A DNA stretch of 64,000 nucleotides from Paraburkholderia phytofirmans OLGA172 (lineage in GTDB: Bacteria > Pseudomonadota > Gammaproteobacteria > Burkholderiales > Burkholderiaceae). The notes under the pieces are model-generated. The model made no database searches. It saw only the letters and a program-made list of their open reading frames with translations, and was not told the DNA's origin. Where the stretch lies: assembly GCF_001634365.1 (NCBI RefSeq), contig NZ_CP014579.1, positions 434,001 through 498,000 on the forward strand. Direction: 5' to 3'. Below are positions 44,817 through 54,341 of the stretch, one piece after another. The position numbers were made by a program, and so were the translations under genes. Numbering within the stretch: the stretch's first letter is position 1; each line of letters opens with the position of its first letter.

Positions 44817-45694
44817 CATTCGAACAATGGACGCGCTCGGTACTCGACCGCGTCGAATCGGCACTAGAACACTACCTGCCCACGGAAGCGACCGAGCCGG
44901 GCAAACTGCATGAAGCCATGCGCTACGCGGTGCTGGGCGGCGGCAAGCGGGTGCGCCCGCTGCTGTGCCACGCGGCCGGCGAGCTGACCGGCGCGCGCGC
45001 CGAGTGCCTGGATGCGGCAGCGGCGGCGCTGGAAATGATCCACGTGTACTCGCTCGTGCACGACGACATGCCCTGCATGGACGACGACGCGCTGCGCCGC
45101 GGCAAGCCCACGGTACACGTCAAATATGACGAGGCCACCGCGCTGCTGGTCGGCGACGCGCTGCAAGCGCAGGCATTCGTCGCGCTGACGTCGGACGTGC
45201 TGGCGCCGGCGCAGCAGGCATCGCTCGTGCGGGAACTGGCCTTGGCGAGCGGCTCGATCGGCATGTGCGGCGGCCAGGCCATCGACCTGGCGAGCGTCGG
45301 CCATACGCTGACGCGCCCGCAACTGGAAACCATGCACCGGATGAAAACCGGCGCCTTGCTGCGTGCCGCGGTGCGCATGGGCGCGCTGGCGGGCGAAACG
45401 CCGAACGCGGACGCCATGCGTTCGCTCGACGCGTATGCGGCCGCTGTCGGCCTCGCGTTTCAGGTTGTCGACGATATTCTCGACGTCACGACCGATTCAG
45501 CGACGCTTGGCAAAACAGCAGGTAAAGACGCGAAGGACGGCAAGCCGACCTACGTGTCGATTATTGGGCTAGAGGCGTCGCGTGCGCTCGCAGCGCAACT
45601 GCGCAGCGACGCCCACGCTGCGATTGCGCCGTTTGGCGCGCGCGCGCAGCGTCTTGCCGAATTGGCCGACCTGGTGGTGAACCGGGTTAGCTGA
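44813..45694 (+). CDS. ispA: geranyl/farnesyl diphosphate synthase
   Basis: This 293-residue trans-prenyltransferase has both aspartate-rich metal-binding motifs, DDMPCMDDD in [20 protein letters not shown] and DDILD in [13 protein letters not shown], together with [10 protein letters not shown] for substrate phosphate binding. It condenses isopentenyl diphosphate with allylic substrates to make farnesyl diphosphate for quinones and undecaprenol. It lies in an operon with xseB and dxs, so the pathway's first enzyme and this prenyltransferase are expressed together. Confidence 0.95.
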   Translation: MTFEQWTRSVLDRVESALEHYLPTEATEPGKLHEAMRYAVLGGGKRVRPLLCHAAGELTGARAECLDAAAAALEMIHVYSLVHDDMPCMDDDALRRGKPTVHVKYDEATALLVGDALQAQAFVALTSDVLAPAQQASLVRELALASGSIGMCGGQAIDLASVGHTLTRPQLETMHRMKTGALLRAAVRMGALAGETPNADAMRSLDAYAAAVGLAFQVVDDILDVTTDSATLGKTAGKDAKDGKPTYVSIIGLEASRALAAQLRSDAHAAIAPFGARAQRLAELADLVVNRVS

Positions 45695-45779
45695 ACGCGA
45701 AAGCCCGCCGCCGTGCACCTTCGCTATGAGGTGCATGTATGAAGTGCGGGCGCGTAAGTTTTCCTACAATGGAACGACG

Positions 45780-47687
45780 ATGTACGACTTGCTGAAAACT
45801 ATCGACGACCCGGCAGCCTTGCGCCGCCTCGATCGCCGCCAATTGCAACCGCTTGCCGACGAGTTGCGTGCCTTCGTGCTCGACAGCGTATCGCAGACAG
45901 GCGGCCATCTTTCGTCCAATCTCGGCACGGTCGAGTTGACCATTGCTCTGCACTATGTGTTCGACACGCCACGTGACCGGATCGTATGGGACGTCGGCCA
46001 TCAAACCTATCCGCATAAGATCCTGACGGGCCGCCGCGACCAGATGCACACGCTGCGTCAGCTCGGCGGCATTTCGGGCTTTCCGAAGCGCGACGAGTCG
46101 AAATACGACACCTTCGGCACCGCGCACTCGAGCACCTCGATCTCGGCCGCGCTCGGCATGGCCGTTGCCAGCAAGCTGCAGGGCGAGAACCGCATGGGCA
46201 TCGCCGTGATCGGCGACGGCGCGATGACGGCCGGCATGGCCTTCGAGGCGATGAATAACGCCGGCGTCGAAGACGACGTGCCGCTGCTGGTCATCCTCAA
46301 CGATAACGACATGTCGATTTCGCCGCCGGTCGGCGCGCTGAATCGCCATCTGGCGCGCCTGATGTCGGGCCGTTTCTACGCCGCCGCGCGTGCGGGCGTC
46401 GAACGTGTGCTGCGCGTCGCGCCGCCTATGCTCGATCTCGCCCGCAAGCTCGAAGAGCACGCGAAGGGCATGATCGTGCCGGCCACGCTCTTTGAAGAGT
46501 TCGGTTTCAACTACATCGGCCCGATCGACGGTCACGACCTCGATTCGCTGATTCCTACGTTGCAGAACATCAAGGAACTGCGTGGCCCGCAATTCCTGCA
46601 CGTCGTGACGAAGAAGGGCCAGGGCTACAAGCTGGCCGAAGCCGATCCGGTGCTGTACCACGGCCCGGGCAAGTTCAACCCGGCCGAAGGCATCAAGCCG
46701 GCCGCCACGCCGTCGAAGAAAACCTACACGCAGGTGTTCGGCGAATGGCTGTGCGACGCGGCCGAGCTGGATGCGCGCGTGATCGGCATCACGCCGGCCA
46801 TGCGTGAAGGCTCGGGCATGGTCGAGTTCGAGAAGCGTTTCCCGGATCGCTATTTCGACGTCGGTATCGCCGAGCAGCACGCGGTGACATTCGCCGGCGG
46901 TCTGGCTGCGGACGGCATGAAGCCGGTGGTCGCAATCTACTCGACCTTCCTGCAACGTGCGTACGACCAGCTGATCCACGATGTCGCGCTGCAAAACCTG
47001 CCGGTGGTGTTCGCCATCGACCGTGCGGGTCTGGTCGGCGCGGACGGCGCCACGCACGCGGGGGCCTACGATCTGGCGTTCCTGCGCTGCATCCCGAACA
47101 TGACGGTGATGGCGGCGTCGGACGAAAACGAATGCCGTCAGATGCTGTACACCGCGTTGCAGCAGCCGAACCCGACGGCGGTGCGCTATCCGCGCGGCGC
47201 CGGCACGGGCGTGGCAACCGTCAAGCAAATGACGGCGCTGCCGCTTGGCAAGGGCGAGGTCCGTCGCGAAACGTCGCAACCGGCCGGCAAGCGGATTGCG
47301 ATTCTGGCATTCGGCACGATGGTTGCGCCGTCGCTGGCCGCCGCTGAGCAACTGGACGCCACGGTGGCGAACATGCGCTTCGTGAAGCCGCTGGACGCCG
47401 AGCTGGTCCGCCAACTGGCCGAAACGCACGACGCCATCGTCACGGTCGAAGAAGGCTGCGTGATGGGCGGCGCGGGTTCGGCTTGCGTCGAAGCCCTGCT
47501 TGAGACTGGGGTTATGCGGCCTGTACTGCAATTGGGCCTCCCGGATCGCTTCATCGATCATGGGGATCCGGCCAAGTTGCTCGCCGCGTGCGGTCTCGAC
47601 GCTGCGGGCATCGCCAAGTCGATTCGCGAGCGCTTTCTTTCCAGCGGCGCGGTCGGCGGTCAATCCTCGGTGAAGCGCGTCGCTTAA
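45780..47687 (+). CDS. dxs: 1-deoxy-D-xylulose-5-phosphate synthase
   Basis: This 635-residue thiamine diphosphate enzyme makes DXP from pyruvate and glyceraldehyde-3-phosphate, the first step of the MEP isoprenoid pathway. It has [20 protein letters not shown], the TPP motif [18 protein letters not shown], the transketolase-like central domain with [35 protein letters not shown] and the C-terminal domain ending in [10 protein letters not shown]. I chose the ATG at 45780 because it matches the family start [11 protein letters not shown]. It closes the xseB-ispA-dxs operon. Confidence 0.96.
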   Translation: MYDLLKTIDDPAALRRLDRRQLQPLADELRAFVLDSVSQTGGHLSSNLGTVELTIALHYVFDTPRDRIVWDVGHQTYPHKILTGRRDQMHTLRQLGGISGFPKRDESKYDTFGTAHSSTSISAALGMAVASKLQGENRMGIAVIGDGAMTAGMAFEAMNNAGVEDDVPLLVILNDNDMSISPPVGALNRHLARLMSGRFYAAARAGVERVLRVAPPMLDLARKLEEHAKGMIVPATLFEEFGFNYIGPIDGHDLDSLIPTLQNIKELRGPQFLHVVTKKGQGYKLAEADPVLYHGPGKFNPAEGIKPAATPSKKTYTQVFGEWLCDAAELDARVIGITPAMREGSGMVEFEKRFPDRYFDVGIAEQHAVTFAGGLAADGMKPVVAIYSTFLQRAYDQLIHDVALQNLPVVFAIDRAGLVGADGATHAGAYDLAFLRCIPNMTVMAASDENECRQMLYTALQQPNPTAVRYPRGAGTGVATVKQMTALPLGKGEVRRETSQPAGKRIAILAFGTMVAPSLAAAEQLDATVANMRFVKPLDAELVRQLAETHDAIVTVEEGCVMGGAGSACVEALLETGVMRPVLQLGLPDRFIDHGDPAKLLAACGLDAAGIAKSIRERFLSSGAVGGQSSVKRVA

Positions 47688-48023
47688 CCGCGTCGCTTGG
47701 TTGCGTCACGTAACGGCGTCGATTGGCAGCGCCGTTAAGCTGCTCTGCCGTGCGCTGCGCCGCGGCCATAGCAGTCTCCAACTTGAGTCGATGGACCTTC
47801 GGGTCCATCATCCGACCCCGGCAGGGGCCGGCGTTCGCCGTTGCGCGCCCTGATCCGCACGGCCGCTGGGAGCCCCCAAGTCTGTCGCTTCGCGACAACC
47901 TCCGATGGGGCAATCCCCCAATCCCTCAAAGGGACTTTCTGCGGGGCGGGGGACTGCCTGCGGCGCAGAAAACTTGGGGCAGCCCGCTTGGGACGGCCCG
48001 GCGTTTCTTGAAAGGACAAGAAT
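47688..48023. other. long structured intergenic region between dxs and folE2
   Basis: The 336 bases contain a perfect GATGGACC-TTCG-GGTCCATC hairpin at 47790-47809, probably the dxs terminator although it lacks a U-run. A GC-rich block of nested hairpins (about 47868-47985) follows. Long antisense open frames cross it but look like translations of a repeat rather than genes. Confidence 0.6.
47868..47985. repeat. structured, repeat-like element in the folE2 leader
   Basis: GCCCCAAGT (47873-47881) and ACTTGGGGC (47972-47980) form an outer stem. Inside are TGTCGC-TTC-GCGACA (47883-47897), GGGG-CAAT-CCCC (47907-47918) and TCCCT-CAA-AGGGA (47922-47934). Similar sequence seems, from memory of false ORF products, to be dispersed in Burkholderia genomes. 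It could be a non-autonomous mobile repeat or a structured leader of folE2. Confidence 0.5.
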
Positions 48024-48830
48024 ATGAACCAGATGAACCCCGCCTTTGTGATGCCCGACGTGCAGAGCACGCCCGATACGCGTCAGATTCCGATTCAACG
48101 AGTCGGCGTCAAGGCCGTGCGTCATCCGTTGACGGTGCGCACGCAAGGCGGCGAAGTGCAGCCGACCGTCGGCACGTGGAATCTCGACGTGCATCTGCCG
48201 GCCGATCAGAAGGGCACTCACATGTCGCGCTTTGTCGCGCTGCTTGAAGAGAATAAGGCGCCGCTCGAGGCCGCGACTTTCCGCACCATGCTCGCCGCGA
48301 TGCTCGAAAAGCTGGAGGCCGAGGCGGGCCGCATCGAAGTGTCGTTCCCATACTTCGTGAATAAGACCGCGCCGGTGTCGGGCGTGCAAAGTCTGCTCGA
48401 CTACGAAGTGACATTGACGGGCGAGACCCGCAATGGCGCGACGCGTCTGTTCCTGAAGGTGCTGGTGCCGGTCACGAGCCTGTGCCCGTGCTCGAAGAAG
48501 ATTTCGCAGTACGGCGCGCACAACCAGCGCTCGCACGTCACGATCAACGCCGAGCTGGCGGGCGACGTGGCGGTGGAAGAGTTGGTTCGTATCGCTGAAG
48601 AAGAAGCTTCGTGCGAACTGTGGGGCTTGCTCAAGCGTCCGGACGAAAAGTTCGTCACCGAACGTGCCTATGAAAATCCGAAGTTCGTCGAAGACCTGGT
48701 GCGCGATGTCGCGCAGCGTCTGAATGCGGACGAGCGCATCGTCGCTTATGTGCTCGAAGCAGAGAACTTCGAATCGATTCACAATCACAGCGCTTATGCC
48801 GTGATCGAGCGGGACAAGCGGGTGGCGTGA
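48024..48830 (+). CDS. folE2: GTP cyclohydrolase FolE2 (type IB)
   Basis: This 268-residue protein catalyses the first step of folate synthesis, GTP to dihydroneopterin triphosphate. FolE2 is the metal-promiscuous type, often used under zinc shortage. It has the FolE2 signature [20 protein letters not shown] with the metal-binding Cys, and a Glu/His set in [20 protein letters not shown]. The ATG follows AAGGA. No Zur box could be confirmed in the long leader. A strong terminator follows the gene. Confidence 0.94.
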   Translation: MNQMNPAFVMPDVQSTPDTRQIPIQRVGVKAVRHPLTVRTQGGEVQPTVGTWNLDVHLPADQKGTHMSRFVALLEENKAPLEAATFRTMLAAMLEKLEAEAGRIEVSFPYFVNKTAPVSGVQSLLDYEVTLTGETRNGATRLFLKVLVPVTSLCPCSKKISQYGAHNQRSHVTINAELAGDVAVEELVRIAEEEASCELWGLLKRPDEKFVTERAYENPKFVEDLVRDVAQRLNADERIVAYVLEAENFESIHNHSAYAVIERDKRVA

Positions 48831-48865
48831 TCACGCTTTAGCCTCCTCTTGCTTGCCGCAAATGG

Positions 48866-48894
48866 AAAAAGCCGCTTTCACGAAGCGGCTTTTT
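48866..48894. terminator. bidirectional intrinsic terminator after folE2
   Basis: AAAAAGCCGCTT and AAGCGGCTTTTT pair around a five-base loop, with A and T runs on both sides. It separates folE2 (plus) from the convergent tsaD gene (minus). Confidence 0.92.
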
Positions 48895-48942
48895 CTATGG
48901 GGTTGCCATTGTGTCGCGAGGCGTGCGCCAGGTGTCGCGGGC

Positions 48943-49971
48943 TCAGCGCGCGAGGGACGTCAGATCCCAGCGCGGCTTCACCGTGAACGCGTAGTCTTTG
49001 CCCGATTGATCGGGCCAGCGTTGCAGCCTCAACGCACCCGCCAACGCGATCATTGCGCCGTTGTCCGTACACAGCGACAGGTCCGGGTAGTGCACGAAAA
49101 AATTGCGCTTCTTCGCCGCGGCGGAAAGGGCTTCGCGCAGTTGCCGGTTTGCGCCCACACCGCCCGCGACTACCAGGCGATTGAGTTTGGTTCGTTTGAG
49201 CGCGGCCAGCGATTTCGCCGCCAGCACTTCCACGGCCGCGTCGACGAAACCGCGTGCCAGATCGGCTTTCGCCTGCTCGCAGATATTCGCGCCGCCGAGC
49301 TTCTTCGCGTGCGTGAGGACAGCGGTCTTAAGCCCGCTGAAGCTGAAATCGAGGTCGCCGGAATGCAGCATTGGGCGCGGCAGGACCACCGCGCCGGGCG
49401 TGCCGAACTCAGCCATCCGCGACACTTCCGGGCCGCCCGGATAGCCGAGGCCCAGCAGTTTGGCGGTTTTGTCGAAGGCTTCGCCGGCGGCGTCGTCCAG
49501 CGTTTCACCGAGCGTCTCGTAGACGCCCACGTCCGTTACACGCATCAACTGCGTATGGCCGCCCGACACCAGCAGCGCGACAAACGGAAACGGCGGCGGT
49601 TCGTCCACCAGCAGCGGCGACAGCAAGTGCCCTTCGAGATGGTGGATACCGATGGTCGGCTTGTCCCACGCCATGGCCAGCGAATTGGCGACGCTCGCGC
49701 CGACCAGCAGCGCGCCCGCGAGGCCCGGGCCCTGCGTATAGGCGATTGCGTCGATATCGCCGCGTACCGCGCCGGCGCGTTCCATCACCTCTTCGAGCAG
49801 CGGCAGCGCGCGCCGGATATGGTCGCGCGACGCCAACTCCGGCACCACGCCGCCGTACTCCCGATGCATCGCAATTTGCGAATGCAGCGCGTGCGCGAGC
49901 AGGCCGCGCTCTGTGTCGTAGAGCGCGAGACCGGTTTCGTCGCAGGAGCTTTCGATGCCGAGAACGAGCAT
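48943..49971 (-). CDS. tsaD: tRNA N6-adenosine threonylcarbamoyltransferase TsaD
   Basis: This 342-residue protein begins [19 protein letters not shown], the family hallmark. It has the metal-binding His pair in HHLEGH and the ASKHA nucleotide-binding segments SGGHTQLM and [16 protein letters not shown]. With TsaB, TsaC and TsaE it makes t6A37 in tRNAs that read ANN codons. The ATG at 49971 fits the conserved start; the open frame upstream is not conserved in character. No clear ribosome site is seen. It lies divergent from the flavoprotein gene at 50103. Confidence 0.95.
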   Translation of the reverse strand: MLVLGIESSCDETGLALYDTERGLLAHALHSQIAMHREYGGVVPELASRDHIRRALPLLEEVMERAGAVRGDIDAIAYTQGPGLAGALLVGASVANSLAMAWDKPTIGIHHLEGHLLSPLLVDEPPPFPFVALLVSGGHTQLMRVTDVGVYETLGETLDDAAGEAFDKTAKLLGLGYPGGPEVSRMAEFGTPGAVVLPRPMLHSGDLDFSFSGLKTAVLTHAKKLGGANICEQAKADLARGFVDAAVEVLAAKSLAALKRTKLNRLVVAGGVGANRQLREALSAAAKKRNFFVHYPDLSLCTDNGAMIALAGALRLQRWPDQSGKDYAFTVKPRWDLTSLAR

Positions 49972-50102
49972 GATGGGTGGGTCGGGTGGGTTTGAGCGGG
50001 CACGGGAGTGAAGCCACTCCGGCGTCCAAAAGTGAAAAGGCAAGCTTTAAAGTATAGCAGCGCGGGCAGAGGGCCGCCGACGCGCGGGTACAATGCGGCC
50101 CC

Positions 50103-51320
50103 ATGGAATCCTTCGATATCGCAGTGATCGGCGCAGGCGCGGCCGGCATGATGTGCGCGGCCGTGGCCGGGCAACTCGGCCGTCGCGTGGTGCTGATCGA
50201 CCACTCGCAACGTCTCGCGGAGAAAATCCGCATTTCCGGCGGCGGCCGGTGCAACTTCACGAATCTGTACGCCGGACCAGGCAATTACCTGTCGGCCAAC
50301 CCCCATTTTTGCCGCTCGGCGCTGGCGCGCTATACGCCGCGCGACTTCATGGCCTTGCTTAAGCGCCATCACGTGACGTGGCACGAGAAGCACAAGGGGC
50401 AGTTGTTTTGCGATCAGTCGAGCGACGCGGTCATCAATGTACTGAAGAACGAATGCGACACGGGCCGCATTGCGTGGCGCACGCCGCTCGCGGTCGAGCA
50501 GGTGCGGAATGACGCCGCCGGGCGGTTCACGCTGGATACCCACTCGGGCCCGATTACTGCCCGCGCGCTCGTGGTGGCGACCGGCGGCCTGTCGATTCCC
50601 AAGATTGGCGCCACCGATTTTGCCTACCGCCTCGCCAAGCAATTCGGCCATAAGCTGATCGACACGCGCCCCGCGCTGGTCCCGCTGACCTTTGCCACGG
50701 CCGACTGGGAGCCGTTCTCGGCGCTCTCCGGCGTGTCGCTCGAAGTGCAGCTGGCGACCGGCAACAAAAAGGCCGGCGCCGAGTTCAACGAAGATCTGCT
50801 GCTCACCCACCGCGGCTTGTCGGGCCCGGGGGTTCTGCAGATTTCGAGCTACTGGCAGCCCGGCGAGCCGATTCATATCAATCTGCTGCCCGAGCAGGAC
50901 GCCACCACCGCATTGCTGGAAGCCAAAACCGGCACGAAGCGCCAGATCGCCAATCTGCTCTCGGAATGGGTGCCGCAACGGCTTGCCCACGTCTGGCTGG
51001 AAACCCATCAGATTCCCGCCGAAGCGCGTGTGGCCGATCTGCCGGACAAGACGCTGCGCCGCGTCGGCGAGGCGTTGTCGCGCTGGACGCTCACCCCCAA
51101 CGGCACCGAAGGCTACCGCAAGGCCGAAGTTACGCGCGGGGGTATCGACACGCGCGACCTGTCGTCGGCGACGATGATGAGCGCCCGCACGCCGGGTTTG
51201 TACTTCATCGGCGAGGCGGTCGACGTGACCGGCTGGCTCGGCGGCTACAACTTTCAATGGGCGTGGGCCTCCGGCGTGGCGGCCGGCCAGGCGGCCGCGG
51301 AGTACGTTTTAGGGGCTTGA
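50103..51320 (+). CDS. HI0933/YhiN-family flavoprotein (NAD(P)/FAD-dependent oxidoreductase)
   Basis: This 405-residue protein starts with an FAD-binding Rossmann motif (IAVIGAGAAGMMCAAVAGQL). It carries the family features RISGGGRCNFTN-like (KIRISGGGRCNFTNLY), VVATGGLSIPKIGATDFAY and a C-terminal second FAD segment, GLYFIGEAVDVTGWLGGYNF. Function in the family is poorly known; some relatives act as reductases of unusual substrates. It stands alone between tsaD and rpsU. Confidence 0.88.
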   Translation: MESFDIAVIGAGAAGMMCAAVAGQLGRRVVLIDHSQRLAEKIRISGGGRCNFTNLYAGPGNYLSANPHFCRSALARYTPRDFMALLKRHHVTWHEKHKGQLFCDQSSDAVINVLKNECDTGRIAWRTPLAVEQVRNDAAGRFTLDTHSGPITARALVVATGGLSIPKIGATDFAYRLAKQFGHKLIDTRPALVPLTFATADWEPFSALSGVSLEVQLATGNKKAGAEFNEDLLLTHRGLSGPGVLQISSYWQPGEPIHINLLPEQDATTALLEAKTGTKRQIANLLSEWVPQRLAHVWLETHQIPAEARVADLPDKTLRRVGEALSRWTLTPNGTEGYRKAEVTRGGIDTRDLSSATMMSARTPGLYFIGEAVDVTGWLGGYNFQWAWASGVAAGQAAAEYVLGA

Positions 51321-51388
51321 CGGCGCATTAGCTTTGTGAGAAAGCTCTGCTATACTCCTGAACCTTTACAAAGTTCCGTTATTGAAAA

Positions 51389-51601
51389 ATGACGACCATC
51401 CGCGTAAAAGACAACGAGCCGCTTGAAGTTGCCATGCGCCGCTTCAAGCGCACGATGGAGAAAAACGGGTTGCTGACGGAACTTCGCGCCCGCGAGTTTT
51501 ACGAAAAGCCTACGGCTGAGCGCAAGCGCAAGAAGGCGGCTGCGGTTAAGCGTCATTTCAAGCGTCTGCGTGGCCAGATGCTGCCAAAGAAGTTCTACTG
51601 A
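51389..51601 (+). CDS. rpsU: 30S ribosomal protein S21
   Basis: This 70-residue basic protein starts [20 protein letters not shown] and ends in a highly basic helix ([20 protein letters not shown]). It matches bS21, which sits near the anti-Shine-Dalgarno end of 16S rRNA and aids translation initiation. It heads the macromolecular synthesis block rpsU-yqeY-dnaG-rpoD. A TATACT element about 40 bases upstream of the start may be its -10 box. Consistent with S21 genes in general, the ribosome site is weak. Confidence 0.96.
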   Translation: MTTIRVKDNEPLEVAMRRFKRTMEKNGLLTELRAREFYEKPTAERKRKKAAAVKRHFKRLRGQMLPKKFY

Positions 51602-51737
51602 TTCTGGCGTTGCCGCGGTTCCCGTCGAACGGAGCGGCGACATCCAACTGGTGAGGGCACAAGCAGGTGCCGTCACGGAAAACACGGCCCTTCGGGCCAG
51701 CCGGCAGGGTCGCATCCACTACGCAAAATCGCGCCAA

Positions 51738-51770
51738 CCCGCTTGAGGAAGCAGTCCCAAGCGGGCGTTT
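51738..51770 (+). terminator. attenuator-like hairpin between rpsU and yqeY
   Basis: CCCGCTTG and CAAGCGGG form an 8-bp stem with a 12-base loop, followed by CGTTTGTG. It may let abundant rpsU transcription exceed that of the downstream replication and sigma-factor genes, as known in related operons. Confidence 0.55.
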
Positions 51771-51851
51771 GTGTTGGATACGGCGTGTTGATGCAGGGTA
51801 TGGGTGCGGTTAGCCGGCCGGTTTTTAAATTTCAACGCATTCAGGTGAGTG

Positions 51852-52298
51852 ATGAGTCTCAAGGACCAGATCAACGACGACATGAAAGCTGCCATGCGGG
51901 CGCGTGAGACTGAGCGTCTCGGCACGATCCGCTTGCTGCTCGCCGCCGTCAAGCAGCGCGAAGTCGACGAACGCGTCACCCTTGACGACGCGGCGATCAC
52001 CGCCGTCATCGACAAGATGATCAAGCAGCGCAAAGACTCGATCAGCCAGTTCGAAGCCGCTGGCCGCACGGATCTCGCCGACAAGGAAAAGGCCGAGTTG
52101 GTCATCCTGTCCGCCTATATGCCGGCGCAGATGTCCGAAGCGGAGATCCTTGCCGAAGTTCAGGCCGCGGTCGCGCAAACTGGCGCTGCCGGCCCGCAAG
52201 ACATGGGCAAGGTGATGGGCGTGCTCAAGCCGAAGCTGGCCGGCCGCGCCGACATGACCGCTGTCTCGGCGCAAGTCAAAGCCGCGCTCGCGAAGTAA
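51852..52298 (+). CDS. yqeY: GatB/YqeY domain protein
   Basis: This 148-residue helical protein contains the YqeY domain: an N-terminal helical bundle with LKDQINDDMKAAMRARETER and a C-terminal part, MGKVMGVLKPKLAGRADMTA, shared with GatB tails. Stand-alone YqeY proteins may have tRNA-related roles, but the function is unproven. It commonly lies between rpsU and dnaG, as here. I prefer the ATG at 51852 (MSLKDQ), with AGGTGA just upstream, over the GTG one codon earlier. Confidence 0.9.
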   Translation: MSLKDQINDDMKAAMRARETERLGTIRLLLAAVKQREVDERVTLDDAAITAVIDKMIKQRKDSISQFEAAGRTDLADKEKAELVILSAYMPAQMSEAEILAEVQAAVAQTGAAGPQDMGKVMGVLKPKLAGRADMTAVSAQVKAALAK

Positions 52299-52376
52299 TT
52301 CCCGTATTTCCGGTCTGCGCGCGCCGTTGCTCGACGGCGCGCGCAGCCTTGGGCCTTTTAGGTAGCGTCATTCACT

Positions 52377-54248
52377 GTGATTCCACCGTCATTCCTGCAG
52401 GACCTGCTCAACCGCGTCGATATCGTCGACGTGGTCGGCCGGTATGTGCAGTTGAAAAAGGGCGGCGCGAACTTCATGGGGCTGTGCCCGTTTCACAACG
52501 AGAAAAGCCCCTCGTTTACGGTTAGTCCGACTAAACAGTTCTATCACTGCTTCGGCTGTGGCGCACATGGTACGGCTATTGGCTTCCTGATGGAGCACGT
52601 CGGCTCCACGTTTCCAGAGGCGGTCAACGAACTCGCGCAATCGGTCGGGTTGACCGTGCCGAACGAGCCTTCGCCGGGATATGGCGGCGGTGGCGGTTCC
52701 GGCGGGTATTCGCCCGCTGCGTCCAAGGCAGTCACCACGGCGCTATCCGATGTCATGCAGACCGCCTGCGATTTCTACCGCAAACAGCTGCGCGGCGCGC
52801 CGGTCGCGATCCAGTATCTGAAGAAACGCGGGCTGACCGGCGAGATCGCCGCCCGCTTCGGCCTCGGCTACGCACCAGACGGCTGGCAGAACCTCGAGCC
52901 CGCATTCCCCAACTATCGGGACGATTCGCTGGTCGAATCGGGTCTTGTGATCGTCAGCGAAAAGGCCGATGCGCAAGGTCAGAATCGCCGATACGACCGC
53001 TTTCGCGAGCGGATCATGTTCCCGATACGCAATGTGAAAGGGCAGGTGATCGGCTTCGGCGGGCGCGTGCTGGACGGCGGCGAACCGAAATATTTGAATT
53101 CGCCGGAAACGCCTCTATTTAACAAGGGCAGCGAGCTGTACGGGCTGTTCGAGGCACGTTTGGCCATCCGCGAACAGCATTACGTGTTGGTGGTCGAAGG
53201 CTATATGGACGTGGTCGCGCTGGCCCAATTGGGATTCCAGAACGCGGTGGCCACGCTCGGCACGGCCTGCACGCCGATTCATGTGCAGAAACTGATGCGC
53301 CAGACCGATACGGTCATCTTCAGCTTCGACGGCGATTCGGCGGGGCGCCGCGCCGCGCGCCGGGCGCTGGATGCCTGCCTGCCCCACGCGGCGGATAACC
53401 GGACCATCCGGTTCCTGTTTTTGCCGTCCGAGCATGATCCGGACAGCTACGTGCGCGAATTCGGCACGGAGGCGTTCGCCGAGCAGGTCGAGCGCGCCAT
53501 GCCGCTGTCGCAGTTCATGCTGAACGAGGTGCTGACCGGCAAGGAACTGGACCAGCCGGAAGGCCGGGCTCGCGCGCTGTTCGACGCGAAACCGCTGCTG
53601 CAGCAGCTGCCGGCCAATGCGCTGCGCGCTCAGATCATGCATATGTTCGCCGACCGGCTCGACGTGCCGTTCGACGAAGTGGCCGCCTTATGCGAAGTCG
53701 ACGCCCGGATCGCGGCAGCTGCCCGTTTGGCGCCGGCCCGCAAGGACCGGCGCAGTGTGACCGGGATCGAAGAAAAAACGCTGCGCAATCTGGTGATGTA
53801 TCCGCGGACGGTGGCGGTGCTCGACGAGGAAGCCGAGCAGGCGCTTCTGAGCGTCACGCGGCACGGCGAGCTGTTCGAAGAAGTGGCGACGCATGCGCGC
53901 GCGCTGGGCGATTCGGCGGAGTTCCAGTTGCTGTCCGACCTATTGCGAAACGGCGCGAATGCCCCAACTTTCGAGGAAATCTTTCGCAAAATTCTAGACT
54001 ATGATGAAAACGTCCGGGATTTACTGCTGAAGGACCCGGAGGATGCGACCGTCATCGAGGAACGGCGCGAGCAGGAAAGGATTGTCGGAGAGGAACTGAA
54101 AGCGGCGATTCTGAAGATGCGATACGACGCTTACTGCGATCGTCTAGAGCAGCTTTCGCGGCAATCCCGGCACACGCCGGAGGAGTTTGCGGAGCTGACG
54201 GACCTGAATCAGAAGCGGGCTGAGATGAAGCGCCAGCTTGGGTTGTAA
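52377..54248 (+). CDS. dnaG: DNA primase
   Basis: This 623-residue enzyme makes RNA primers for replication. It has the N-terminal zinc-binding domain (about residues 35-65, CPFHNEKSPSF and FYHCFGCGAHG), the catalytic TOPRIM core with VVEGYMDVVAL and FSFDGDSAGRRAARRAL, and a C-terminal DnaB-interaction region of about 150 residues. The start is a GTG at 52377. It lies between yqeY and rpoD in the conserved block. A Gly/Ser-rich linker follows the zinc domain. Confidence 0.96.
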   Translation: MIPPSFLQDLLNRVDIVDVVGRYVQLKKGGANFMGLCPFHNEKSPSFTVSPTKQFYHCFGCGAHGTAIGFLMEHVGSTFPEAVNELAQSVGLTVPNEPSPGYGGGGGSGGYSPAASKAVTTALSDVMQTACDFYRKQLRGAPVAIQYLKKRGLTGEIAARFGLGYAPDGWQNLEPAFPNYRDDSLVESGLVIVSEKADAQGQNRRYDRFRERIMFPIRNVKGQVIGFGGRVLDGGEPKYLNSPETPLFNKGSELYGLFEARLAIREQHYVLVVEGYMDVVALAQLGFQNAVATLGTACTPIHVQKLMRQTDTVIFSFDGDSAGRRAARRALDACLPHAADNRTIRFLFLPSEHDPDSYVREFGTEAFAEQVERAMPLSQFMLNEVLTGKELDQPEGRARALFDAKPLLQQLPANALRAQIMHMFADRLDVPFDEVAALCEVDARIAAAARLAPARKDRRSVTGIEEKTLRNLVMYPRTVAVLDEEAEQALLSVTRHGELFEEVATHARALGDSAEFQLLSDLLRNGANAPTFEEIFRKILDYDENVRDLLLKDPEDATVIEERREQERIVGEELKAAILKMRYDAYCDRLEQLSRQSRHTPEEFAELTDLNQKRAEMKRQLGL

Positions 54249-54269
54249 GCGAGATGGCAGAAACCTGGG

Positions 54270-54278
54270 TGCTATAAT
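54270..54278 (+). promoter_or_regulatory. extended -10 promoter in front of rpoD
   Basis: TGCTATAAT combines a perfect -10 hexamer (54273-54278) with the upstream TG of an extended -10 element. It lies 22 bases after dnaG and about 64 before rpoD. It would allow rpoD expression independent of the upstream genes. Confidence 0.65.
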
Positions 54279-54341
54279 AAAAGGTTTCCAGCGGTTTGTT
54301 TTTTCAATGGTTTTCCTAGCAAAGGCGAAAAGGCGATTGCG

